Below, one piece after another: positions 54,343 through 64,000 of a DNA stretch of 64,000 bases. The position numbers and the translations under genes are program-made. This DNA is from Cheiracanthium punctorium (Eukaryota > Arthropoda > Arachnida > Araneae > Cheiracanthiidae), in assembly GCA_038373885.1 (NCBI GenBank), contig JAWZYV010013563.1, forward strand, positions 124,001-188,000, given 5' to 3'. The notes under the pieces were generated by a model. It did not search any database and was not told the origin of the DNA. It saw nothing but the letters and a program-made list of their open reading frames with translations. Numbering within the stretch: the stretch's first letter is position 1; each line of letters begins with the position of its first letter.

Positions 54343-55227
54343 TGTTGCAGGAAACTCTGTTTAATTTCTAGGTCCGTAGTTCTAAAGTCCAGTAGGAGTA
54401 GAAAGTTCTAGTAAAGAGTCCACTTGTTAGGATGGAAAACGAACTTTATTTCTTCTAACTGTACAAAATTCACAGGCACTAACGGCCAGTAGCTTGCTTT
54501 AACAGTCCGCTCAATACCGAAGCTTTCACAGATGTAATTCACACCCAATAAAGTACTTCCACAAGCAAAATATTCAGTGGAATCTTATAAGAGATTGCGG
54601 GAACAGTCCCTCAAGACTAAGCAATGAGGAATTTACACAGCACTTAAAAACGCGCTTTTAAAAACATGCAAATTACTGCTTCCATAAGCGCTAACAAAGT
54701 GTTATATTCTCTCAACAGAACGAACGTCTTTTTCTCATAGCAGTCAAAAACAGACTGACTCAACCGGGTCAGCACGCTGTCGTATTTATAGGGGATGCAG
54801 AAGCTATTAGAAATTTCTCAAAGGATCCCCTTAAAGAGCGGATTTTGATTATGTCAGGAATACAGTTGAATCATTAGACTATTACGCAATATTAATGCAG
54901 GAAAATGAAATTTATAGGCCCCATTGGAAAAATCGCGCCAAATATCCGAAATATCCCCAAGCGTGGCAACTTTTTGGCGAAATATCGCCAAGTTTGGCGC
55001 CAAAAATAAGTCCCCAAGAGTGACGTCAGCTAAGCTCTAACATCAATATTTCTCGAGATTTAGAAAACGCTATGTTAACCAATGGGAAACCCAAAACTCT
55101 ATATCTCCCGGTCTAGGTAACCGATTTTGACGCAACAAAATACGAAATTTTATTATTTGGCGCGTAGAATACGAATTTTAAGCTAGTTTATCCCTAGAAC
55201 AGCCGATTGGCCCAAAAATTCGTAAAA
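54343..55227 (-). repeat. Solo LTR inserted in the 155-bp satellite
   Basis: TGTTGCAGG at the start and TTCGTAA at the end correspond to the ends of the minus-strand Ty3 LTR. Internal segments (TTCTAAAGTCCAGTAGGAG, GGATGGAAAACGAACTTTAT, TTTGGCGCCAAAAATAAG at about 54993) align along its length. The satellite motif GGTAGCC is on the left and TATAATAC on the right, so the LTR cut one unit. No Ty3 body accompanies it. The exact TSD is unclear. Confidence 0.8.
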
Positions 55228-56067
55228 CTATAATACTTAGGAATAGAAGACTTCTATTATAGAAAAAGTTTTTCATTCGGTTCAATAGCTATAGAGATAT
55301 TGGCTTCGTCGGGATTCGATTCTTGGGTTCGTTGTTCTAAAATCCAGTGTATATAGAAAGTTCTAGTAAAAAGTCCATTTGTCAGGATGGAACACAAATT
55401 TTATTGCTTTTAGAACTTTGTTGAACAATCAGCTGTACAAAATTCACAGACACTAATGCCCAGTACCTTGCTTATAATAGTGCTCTCGGTACAGAACCCT
55501 TCACAGATGCTGTATTTCTTACAAAAAATAAAACACTTCCACTGGCAAAAGTTCAAAGAAAACTTATAAAGGAAATCATAAACAGCCCCTCATGACTCAG
55601 CAATGAAGAATTTACACTATGTACTCAAAAACAAGCAAAATATTGCTTCCAATAGCACAATCTACTGATAGCACAATCTACTCCAATAGCACAATTAGCG
55701 TTCGAATATAACTATCTCTGGTGGCCTGCCCTGCCTCTATTTATAGGTGTCGCAGAAGCTAAGCGAAAATTCTGGTGGGAGCTATTTCTCGAAGACCACC
55801 CCCCCCCCCATAAAGTTCGAATTTTTATTACTTCCTTGTACGTAGTATAAGGAAGTAATGTGATCCCGAAAAATTTTGGGGGCCAAATTTCGACATAAAA
55901 ACCGATTTTGACTACCTCTAAATTTAATTAAAAAAATTTTTTCGATGCATCTCATCGTAGGCTAGCATGCACGATCATATTAACGCATCTACAACTCATT
56001 TTGACCAGTGGCGAGTCTACTGTGGCCAGTTTTTCCATGCCGTCTGTACGTACGTACGTATGTATGT

Positions 56068-56759
56068 AACTCGCATATCTCAAAAACTATTGGTCGTAGA
56101 ATGTTGAGATTTGATATTTAGGATTGTTCTATGATCTAGTTGTGCACCTCCCCTTTTGGTGGCAATCGAATGGATAGTTTATGTACAGGACCGCCCAAAA
56201 GATTCGAAATACATTACGCTCTATGGGCCGAAATTCATTAAACTCGCCTAACTCAAAAGCTATTAGGCGTAGAATGTCGAAACTTCATATTTTGGATAGT
56301 TGTAACATCTAGTTGTGCACCTCCTCTTTTGGTTCTATTCGACTGGATAGTTTATCTACAGGACTGCCCAAAACATTCGAAATACATTACGCTCTATGGG
56401 CCGAAATTCATTAAACTCGCCTAACTCAAAAGCTATTAGGCGTAGAATGTCAAAACTTCATATTTTGGATAGTTGTAACATCTAGTTGTGCACCTCCCCT
56501 TTTGGTTCCATTCGACTGGATAGTTTATCTACAGGACTGCCCAAAACATTCGAAATACATTACACTCAATGGGCCGAAATTCATTAAACTCGCATATCTC
56601 AAAAACTGTTAGGCGTTGAATGTTGAAACTTTATATTTAGGATTGTTGTAACATCTAGTTGTGCACCTCCCCTTTCGGTTCCATTCGACTGAATAGTTTA
56701 TCTACAGGACGGCCCAAAAGATTCGAAATACATTACGCTCTATGGGCCGAAATTCATCA
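56068..56759. repeat. 173-bp tandem array, four units
   Basis: Units start at 56068, 56241, 56414 and 56587, each exactly 173 bp apart. Each has AACTCGC, TAGAATGT, AACATCTAGTTGTGCACCTC, TGGATAGTTTATCTACAGGA and TACATTACGCTCTATGGGCC. The units are very similar, implying recent or homogenised duplication. Element copy E2 has a single diverged unit. Confidence 0.9.
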
Positions 56760-57020
56760 AAGCGTTTTTTAGAGGTATTGGGCTATTTCAAACGACTCAG
56801 AAGTGATATATGCTGTAAAGAGTTAGAAAATGAATTTCTCCATTAAAAAAAATTGTCTTTATCATTTATAGTTCTGCTACAGGAACACTCAAAAGATTTC
56901 CAATACATTACGGTAAATAGCAATTTTAGGGGCATTCATCCATTTCAAGCACAATACCGTCCTACCACATAAGTTAGGTAATGGTCCGACCACGGTCACG
57001 TGCCTCCCTCAAGAACTATG

Positions 57021-57050
57021 CCAAAAGTCGCCAAGCTTGGCGACTTTTGG
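57021..57050. repeat. Perfect 30-bp palindrome shared with the Ty3 LTR
   Basis: It reads CCAAAAGTCGCCAAG and its inverse, centred on AAGCTT. The identical core forms the 34-bp palindrome at 40527-40560 in the Ty3 LTR. A decayed form is in E2 at about 62478-62507. Confidence 0.88.
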
Positions 57051-57249
57051 TGTACGTGTGTGCATATTTAACTCTCAAATCTCAAAAACTATTATGAAAT
57101 TTCATATATAAGAATGCTGTAACATCTAGTTGTGCATCTCGATTTTTGGTTCCAATCTACTGGAGAGTTTATTCACAGGACCACCGAAAAGAATTTCAGT
57201 ACCTTAATGTCTATGGACATCTTCATTATAATACAACTGTAGACAGTCA

Positions 57250-57510
57250 TTGTTTGGTACATGCCCAAAATCTCGCCGTCTGTCCTCGACCATGGCGAGT
57301 TTTGGCGAAATATCGCCAAATTTGGCGATAGTCAGTCATTTGGTCGATGCCCAAAGTATCGCCATTTGTCATCGTTCTTGGCGAGTTTTGGCGAAATATC
57401 GCCAAATTTGGCGATAATCTCTCATTGTTCGGTTTATGCTTAAAATCTCGCCAAATGTCGTCGACATTGACGAGTTTCTCAGAAATATCGCCAAATTTGG
57501 CGCCAAAAAT
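57250..57510. repeat. Three 86-88 bp units with nested GGCG/CGCC palindromes
   Basis: Each unit has CAAAATCTCGCC, then GGCGAGTTTTGGCGAAATA and TCGCCAAATTTGGCGA. The last unit ends TTTGGCGCCAAAAATTATT, which matches the LTR sequence at 40574. Short open frames across this stretch are produced by the repeat. Confidence 0.75.
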
Positions 57511-58379
57511 TATTTCCTATTTTGTATATTTCTAAAACTTTAACCCGTAGATTTTTTAACTTTGTATTTAGAACTATTGTAATATCTAACTGTTTTCAAT
57601 ATCTTTTTTGACAGCAATCGACTGAGAATTTATTTACATGGTGAGCCAAATGACTTTGAATACATTGAGGTGTATAGATGCATTCAATTCATTGAAAGTC
57701 TGTGGTCAATGACTACTTTGGCTATCCCCAAAATCTCGCTGACTATCTCAAGTTTGTCGGCTTTTGGTGAAATATCGCCAAATAAAGTGTCAGAAGGAAA
57801 TCTTTCAAATTGAACTCAGCTTGGCGATATCGAAATATTTGGCTAGAAATCGCTAAACCTTACTATTATTGATATTTTATCTCTTTCAAACAAATAAATT
57901 TAGAGGAAGTGCGTCGAAAATATTTTTGATCTAATGGACGTGCAAGGAAGTCATGTGTTGGACACATCAGATTTTTATGTCATGGAACTGGAAATTAGTA
58001 ATACTAAGCTACAGCGCAATATTAGTGCAGGAAAACAAGCATTACTGGCCCATTGGTAAAAGCACACCAAATGACCGAAATATCGCCACGCTTGCCGACT
58101 TTTTGGCAAAATATCGCCAAATTTGGCGTCAAAAATAAGTTCCCATAAGTAAATTACCAAAGCTCTAGCATTAATATTTCTCGAGATTTCTAGAAAACCC
58201 TATGTTAACCAATGGGCAAACCCAAAACTCCGTACGTCGTGTTCTAGTTAACCAATTTTGATACAACAAAATGCACAGTTTAATTATTTGACGCGTAACG
58301 AATTTTAGAATAATTTTAATATCTGGGAGGCAGAACAAACCGAAAACTCTTAACAATACATACATATATAAACAGTTTA

Positions 58380-58860
58380 GTATTTAGAGGTGCTTTCAGA
58401 GCGTAATGTAATTCTTATGAGTGTCGCTGCAAAAGAACTATGTGATATAATGGATAAAGGTAGTTTATAATACACAGGGATATTGTAGCTTTCTGTCCAT
58501 AAAAAATGTTTGAGAATCGGTTCAATATTTACCGAGATACCATAGAGCATAATCCAATTCTTATGAGTCTCCCTGTAAAAGAAGTATTAGTGGCATATGC
58601 CTAAAAGGTAGACTATAAAACTCAGGTATGGTGCAGCTTTCTATTAGGGGAGAAAGTTTTAGAACTTGCATAGTACTTAAAGTGATGTACATAGAACGCA
58701 ATGTATTAGAATTAGTTTGAGCGTACCTGTCAAAGAACCATTTATGCTATATACATAAAAGGTAGACTGCATATTGATCCAGGGCGTAAGCTATTTTCTG
58801 TCCAAATTTTACGCAAACACGTTCTGCGCGTTTGCGTGATTGAGTCAAAAACTCCCAAAC
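58380..58860. repeat. 155-bp satellite, third block
   Basis: It aligns with 48505-48965 in sequence and order, following the LTR in the same way, so the LTR-satellite combination occurs twice. Confidence 0.75.
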
Positions 58861-58922
58861 ACACAAAAATGCGAACATTCATCATATTTACATTCATATT
58901 TTTATCATTTTACATTCATCAT

Positions 58923-60560
58923 ATTAGTAGAATAACTTCCAATAAAGAGACATAATTTTTAACAGCAATGCTATAAAATACGTATAAAAATGCTTTTTAA
59001 AAATGTGGCTATAATATACTTTGGAACAATAGACTATACCTTTATTAAAAATCGCTTTCAACAAAGGGGCGTAACCGTTAGAATCAATTAAAATATATAC
59101 GGTATAACAATACTCTTTAAGAATGTTTGTCAATAATATACGTTGAAAGAGTGAACTAAACCGTTATCAAAAATGACTTTTAACAAAAGGACGTAATTGT
59201 TAGAAAGGCAAAATTACAGGATATAACAATGCTCTTTAAAAATGTGCGTCAATAATATGCTTTGAAACAGTCGACTAAACCTTTATATAAAATGACTTTC
59301 AACAAAGGGACGTAATTGTTGGAAATAATGTAAAGATACACGGTATAACAATAGTCTGTAAGACTGTGTGACAATAATGAGCTTTCAAACAGTAGACTAA
59401 ACTTTTATTTAAAATGACTTTCAACAAAGGGAAATAATTGTTGGAAATAATGCTAAAATACACGGTATAGGAATGCTCTTTATGAATGTATGTCAATAAT
59501 GTGCTTTGAAACAGTAGACTAAACTTTTATTTAAAATGACTTTCAACAATGGGACGTAATTGTTGGAAATAATGAAACAAGACACGGTTTAACAATGTTC
59601 TTTAAGAATGTGTGTCAATAATATACTTTGAAACAGTGGACGAAACCTTTATTTAAAATGCGTTTCAACAAAGAAACGTAATTGTTGGAAATAATGCAAA
59701 GATACACGGTATAACAATGGTCTGTAAGCATGCCTGTCAGTAATATGCTTTGAAACAATGGACTAAACTTTTATTTAAAATGACTTTCAACAAAGGGACG
59801 TAATTGTTGAATATAATGCAAAAATACATGGTATAACAATGCTCTTTAAGAATGCGTGTCAATAATATACTTTGAACAGTGGAATAAACCTTTATTTAAA
59901 ATGTCTTTCAACAAAGAGACGTAATTATTGGAAATAATGCAAAAATACACGGTGTAAGAATGGTCTGTAAGCATGTCTGTCAATAATGTGCTTTGAAACA
60001 ATGGACTAAACTTTTTTTTAAATGACTTTCAACAAAGAAAGTAAGTGTTGGAAATAATGAAAAAATACGCGGTATAACAATGCTCTATAAAAATGTCTGT
60101 TAATAATATGCTTTGAAACAGTGGACTAAACTTTTATTTAAAAAATGACTATGAACAAAGGGACGTAATTGTTGGAAATAATGCAAAAATACACGGTATA
60201 ACAATGCTCTTTAAGATTGTGTGTCAATAATATGCTTCGAAACTGTGACTAAACATTTATATAAAATGATTTTCAACAAAGGGATTTCATTGTTGGAAAT
60301 AATGCAGAAATACACGGTATAGCAATGCTGCTTATAATGTATGTCAGTAATGCACTTAGGATCAAAGGGTTATATTAAAAATGCCTTTGAACAAAGGGAC
60401 ATTATCGTGAGACTTAAGGCAAAAATATATGGTATAACTATGCTTTTTAAAAATCCGTCAATAATATACTTTTAAACAATTGGCTGAATTTTTAAAGAAT
60501 AACATTAAACAAATGGAAGTAATTGTTTGAAATATTTGCAAAAGTATGGGTTAAAGCGCT
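58923..60560. repeat. 122-bp satellite, about thirteen units
   Basis: Unit starts at 59291, 59413, 59535 and 59657 show a 122-bp period. It is the same family as 49013-49770 but with about twice the copy number. Both arrays follow a 155-bp block and start with the same TCATATTAGTAGAAT junction. Confidence 0.88.
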
Positions 60561-60569
60561 CTTACTCTG

Positions 60570-61686
60570 GATTAACTTATAAAATACCTTTCATGCATTA
60601 GCGTAAATAGTCCTTCTACAGGGACACTCAAAACAATTCTAATTCATTACGACATCTGTAGCTACTGAAGTGAATCTGAAATTTTTTTCACTCATAGAGA
60701 GCTATGCTACTCCTGAGTATAATATGGTCTACCTCTCATACATATATAATAATTTTACAGGTTCTCCTATCAAAAATACACAAAATTGGCATATCTGTAA
60801 CCATTGACCCGATTCTAAAAAAAATCCTCAGGTAGAAAGCTCCACTATTCCTGAGTATCACAAGCTAAAATTCATGCATACAGCATCAATATTTCTTTTA
60901 CAGGAATTGTCAAAATAATTCTGAGATCCTCTATGGGTCTCTCTGTAACTACTGAACCGATTCACAAACTTTTTCACCAATAAAAGCGCTCAGAAAATTA
61001 TACACTGCCTTTCATGTAGATATATATACATAATTCTTTTTAAGACACTCATAGGAATTACATTACGCACTGTGGGCATCTGTGTAACTACGGAACTGAT
61101 TCTTAAACTTTTTTCACTAATAGAAAGATACAATATTCTTGAGTATTATAGGTTGCGTTTCATGCATGCAGCGTAAATAATTCTTTAGCAGGGACACTCA
61201 AAATAATTATTATACATATACACTCTATGGTTATCTAACTACTGAACCGCTTCTAAAACTTTTCTCACTGATAGAAAACCACCGACTATTTTAGACTGCC
61301 TTTTTATGAATATATCACAAATAATTATTTTAGAAGGACACGCAAGTAGTACGTATTGCTCTATGAGTATCTCTGTAACTAGAGAATCGTAATTTTTTTT
61401 CAATAATAGAAAGCTTCTATTTCTGAGTATTAAAGGCTAATTTTCATGGATATAAGTTTAGATAGTTCTTTTACAGGGACACACAAAATAACTGTAATAC
61501 ATTAAGCTGTATGGGTATTTCTGTAACTTCTGAACTGATTCTAAAACTTTTTTCACTGATAGAAAGGTACATTAGTCCTGAGTATAGCTACCTTTCATGC
61601 ATGTATCACAAATAGATCTTTTACAGTGATACTCATTTGAATTACATTACGATCTCTGGAACTAATGAACCGATTCTAAAACTTAT
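60570..61686. repeat. 155-bp satellite, inverted block
   Basis: About seven units occur in the opposite orientation: TTTCATGCAT, TTCTTTTACAGGGACACTCA, ATTACGCTCTATGG, TCTGTAACTACTGAACCGAT and TTTTTCACTGATAGAAAGCT variants. The array switches strand at about 60560, at the end of the 122-bp satellite. Confidence 0.78.
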
Positions 61687-63165
61687 TACTTCCGTGTACG
61701 GAGTATAAGGAAGTAATGTGTGATCCTGAAAAATTTCGGTTGCCGAATTTCGACGAAAAAACCGATTTTGACTACCTCTGAATTTAATTAAAAGAATTTT
61801 TTCGATGCCTCTCAGCGTACGCTAGCATGCACGATCATATAAATGCGTCTGTAACCCATTTTGACCAACGGCGAATCTATTTTGACCAGTTTTTCCCATG
61901 CCGTCTGTACGTACGTACGAATGCATGAAACTCGCAAATCTGAGAAACTATTGGCCGTAGATTGTTGAAACTTTATATTCAGGATTGTTGTAACATCTAG
62001 TTGTGCATCTCCCCTTTCGGTCCCATTCTGGGGCCAGAAGGGGACCCTGTAGATAAACTATCCAGTCAATGGATAAACTATCCATTGACTGGATAGTTTA
62101 TCTACAGGTCCGCCCAAAAGATTTTAAATACATTACGCTCTATGGGCAGATATTCATTAAAGCGTATTTTAGAGGTATTAGGTTATTTCAAACGACTCAG
62201 AAGTGATATATGCTGTTAAGGGTTACAAAATAAATTTCTCCATCGAAAAAAAGTGTCTTTATCATTTATAGTTCTGCTACAGGAACACTCAAAAGATTAC
62301 TGTCAATATAACCTCTGAGAGCAGCCTACCTATTGAGTTTAAGGCTTTAAATATTACTCGAAGATTACGGTCAATGGCAAATTTAGGGACATTCATCCAT
62401 TTCAAGCACAATACCGTCCTACCATATAGTTAGGTAATGGTCCGACCACGGTCACGTGCCTCCTTCAAGAATTACGCCAAAAGTCGATAAGCTTGGTGAC
62501 TTTTAGTGTACGTGTGTATGCATTTTAACTCTCAAACCTGAAAAACTATTAGTTGTAAAGTGTTGAAATTTCATATATAAGATTGAAATCTAGTCTAGCA
62601 TCTAGTTTTGCATCTCGATTTTTGGCTCCAATCTACTGGGGGGTTTATTTTTACAGGACCACCCAAAAGAATTTCAGTACATTAATGTCTATGGACATCT
62701 TCAATTTATTACATCTGTAGACAGTCATTGTTCGGTCAATGCCCAAAATCTCGCCATCTGCAGTCAATCTTGGCGAGTTTTGCCCAATATTGCTAAATTA
62801 TTTCGTATTTTGCATAACTCGAAAATTTTTACCCGCAGAATTTTGAAATTTTCTATTTAGAACTTTTGTAATATCTAACTGTGCATCTCTTTTTTGATTA
62901 CAATCGACTGGGTAATTTATTTACAGGGTCAGCCAAATGACTTAAAATACATTAAGGTGTATGGATGCATTCAATTCATTAAAAGTCTGTGGTCAATGTC
63001 TACTTTGGCTATCCTCAAAATCTCGCAAACTATCTGAAGCTTGTCGGCTTTTGGTGAAATATCGCCAAATTAAGTGTCAGAAGGCAATCTTTCAAATTGA
63101 ACCCAGCTGGGCGATATCTGAAATATTTGGGTAGAAATCGCTAAACCTTACTATTACTGCAGTAC
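61687..63165. mobile_element. Element E2, second copy of the E1 family, 3' truncated
   Basis: It starts TACTTCCGTGTACGGAGTAT with the same terminal hairpin as E1, and follows E1 through the GTACGTACGTAC microsatellite, the AACATCTAGTTGTGCA unit, and the final CGCTAAACCTTACTATTA segment. It is inserted in the inverted 155-bp satellite. A Tc1 element at 63166 interrupts it before its right end. Confidence 0.78.
62050..62112. repeat. 29-bp stem hairpin inside E2
   Basis: CTGTAGATAAACTATCCAGT and the following bases to 62081 are mirrored exactly after a 3-nt AAC loop, ending TATCTACAG. The right arm equals the ordinary E1/E2 tandem-unit sequence. The left arm is therefore an inverted extra copy of it. 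Confidence 0.8.
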
Positions 63166-63795
63166 ACTGCTCAAAACAATTAAAGGATATTGCGGTTTTA
63201 GGTGGATCTTGTGGCTGGGAAACTTTTTAGCTGATTGATGATGATAACATGCTCGACAGACGTAGTAGGTTATATGAGAATAAATTACACATGTTTGGCA
63301 GAAAAAAATGCATTTTATTGCGTATTTGTGTAGAAAAGGAAAAAAAACACAATTTGTGCATATGAGAAAAAAAGAATAAGAAAGGGTGTTTTCTTCAAAG
63401 GAAATCATTTTCTGTAGGGAGTATGGTTTCCACGGACGGCCAGCAACGTTGAACACCTTTGAGGCATGGAGTCAATGAGGTTATTCATCACGAGTTGGGG
63501 TATTCTGTCCCACTCTTCCAGAAGAGCTCTTTCCAGTTCTTAGAGAGTTTGTGAGGGTGGTTGGCGGCCAGCAACTCGTCTTCCTAGAGCGTCTCAAACG
63601 TGCTCTATTGGATTCATGTCTGGAGAACACGCTGGCCATTCCATTCGTACGATTCCTTCCTCGAAAAGGAAATCCTCCACCAGGTTAGCACGATGTGGCC
63701 TGCAGTTATCGTCCATTAAAATGAAGTCATCTCCGATTGCTGCAGCGTAAGGGACTACAATAGGTCTGAGGATCTCATCCCTATATCGGCCCCAG
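63166..63795 (-). mobile_element. Tc1-type transposon, 3' portion
   Basis: CACTGCTCAAAACAATTAAA follows a TA at 63164-63165 and is the typical Tc1-type TIR of this group. The minus-strand transposase remnant lies inside. Similarity stops at about 63795, where a minisatellite begins, so the 5' half and the other TIR are missing from the window. Confidence 0.85.
63410..63795 (-). pseudogene. Tc1 transposase, C-terminal catalytic half
   Basis: YRDEILRPIVVPYAAAIGDD leads to FILMDDNCRPHRANLVEDF and SPDMNPIEHV, giving the second Asp and the Glu of a DD34E catalytic triad (34 residues between them). Stops occur at 63594 and near 63540, and further stops follow toward the C-terminus (AGRPWKPYS near 63430). 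The N-terminal paired-type DNA-binding domains and the first Asp are missing. The open frame that extends upstream to 63881 is formed by minisatellite DNA and is not transposase. Confidence 0.9.
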
Positions 63796-64000
63796 CTAGC
63801 ACACATACGTTGGGACAACGTTACGGTTATCCAACGGTTGGCAACTGGTTGTTTCTTACGTTGGGCCAATGTATGCTCCAACGTTTTGCCAACATAACCG
63901 TTCCAACCGTTGGGCTAACGTATGAATGCATGCGTTGGGCTAACGTATGAATGCATATGATGGGCTAACATATGATTGCATACGTTGGGGCAACGTAAAA
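63796..64000. repeat. Minisatellite of CGTTGGGCTAACGTATGAAT-like units
   Basis: Variants of GTTGGGCTAACGTATGAATG repeat with spacings of about 22-27 bp near the right edge, preceded by looser ACGTTGG/CCAACGTT inverted pairs (63800-63910). The array continues beyond the window. It replaces the 5' half of the Tc1 element. Confidence 0.8.

Larger units (their letters stand above)
55829..57970. mobile_element. Element E1 with terminal hairpin and 8-bp TSD ATTTTTAT
   Basis: ATTTTTAT is at 55821-55828 and 57971-57978. The element starts TACTTCCTTGTACG and almost at once presents the inverse AAGGAAGTA, a terminal stem-loop. The right end holds GCAAGGAAGTCATGTG about 15 bp from the boundary. Inside are four exact-period 173-bp tandem units (56068-56759), a 30-bp palindrome (57021-57050), and three 86-88 bp units rich in GGCGAAATATCGCC. 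No protein domain is recognised. A second copy begins at 61687. Confidence 0.75.
55299..58350 (-). repeat. Solo LTR-like sequence interrupted by element E1
   Basis: The left part (55299-55828) begins TATTGGCTTCGTCGGG like the LTR at 47583. The right part (57979-58350) continues with ATGTCATGGAACTGG, GGCAAAATATCGCCAAATTT, TATTTCTCGAGA and ends near CTCTTAACA. An 8-bp ATTTTTAT on both sides of the break marks the insertion of element E1. Confidence 0.78.

Noticed and set aside
58924..59496. Minus-strand frames of 65-69 residues in the 122-bp satellite
   Set aside because: They recur because the satellite unit repeats, and the residues reflect the repeat only.

Overview
The window is AT-rich eukaryotic DNA, almost certainly from an arthropod and plausibly an arachnid. 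The taxon is inferred from the mixture of Jockey-like LINE, Mag-type and other Ty3 retrotransposons, hAT, pogo, Tc1 and Helitron elements, not read from a marker gene. I find no intact host protein-coding gene, no rRNA, no true tRNA gene and no CRISPR array. Nearly everything recognisable is transposon, satellite or decayed coding sequence, and many elements lie inside one another with target-site duplications (TSDs) that can still be read.

Layout. 1-11.2 kb: a very large imperfect palindrome (arms 1-4115 and 5145-11195, open at the window's left edge). Its arms carry a pogo-type MITE, a fold-back element, several short hAT-type MITEs, and a non-autonomous hAT element (8296-11128) that itself holds a hairpin MITE. 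11.2-17 kb: intergenic sequence, a TA-flanked element (12899-15531) with another copy of the hairpin MITE inside, and a perfect 30-bp hairpin. 17-28.9 kb: a four-level nest. A MITE (16967-28885) was hit by a Jockey-like LINE (16991-28525, minus strand, 13-bp TSD). The LINE was then hit by a Ty3/Mag retrotransposon (17615-22419, plus strand, 5-bp TSD) and by an unclassified TIR element (23139-24421). 28.9-33.8 kb: two THAP zinc-finger N-terminal fragments beside a promoter-like stretch, framed by inverted repeats, more MITEs, and a GC-richer block of unknown origin.

33.8-40.8 kb: a second Ty3 retrotransposon on the minus strand with 0.9-kb LTRs, a long coiled-coil gag and a near-complete pol interrupted only by nonsense codons. 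41.4-47.5 kb: Helitrons. One contains a diverged tandem array with eight CTCF-like motifs, two Helitron 3' ends lie head to head, and one complete Helitron spans 45278-47454. 47.5-63.2 kb: a repeat domain built from solo LTRs, a roughly 155-bp satellite, a 122-bp satellite, and two copies of an element that begins with a short hairpin. Inside this domain sits the most interesting item: a 3.6-kb DNA transposon (50602-54233) with 8-bp TSDs, TIRs starting TAGGGTGGATCG, and one long transposase-like reading frame that I cannot place in a named superfamily with confidence. 63.2-64 kb: the 3' half of a Tc1 transposase that stops abruptly at a minisatellite.

The elements do not form a pathway. The window is best read as a record of successive insertions. 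Shared and empty sites give a relative order. A hAT MITE was present before the large palindrome formed, because it sits at mirrored positions. The pogo MITE arrived afterwards, because the other arm keeps an empty site. The Ty3/Mag element and the TIR element are younger than the LINE. The TAGGGTGG transposon and one solo LTR are younger than the 155-bp satellite.
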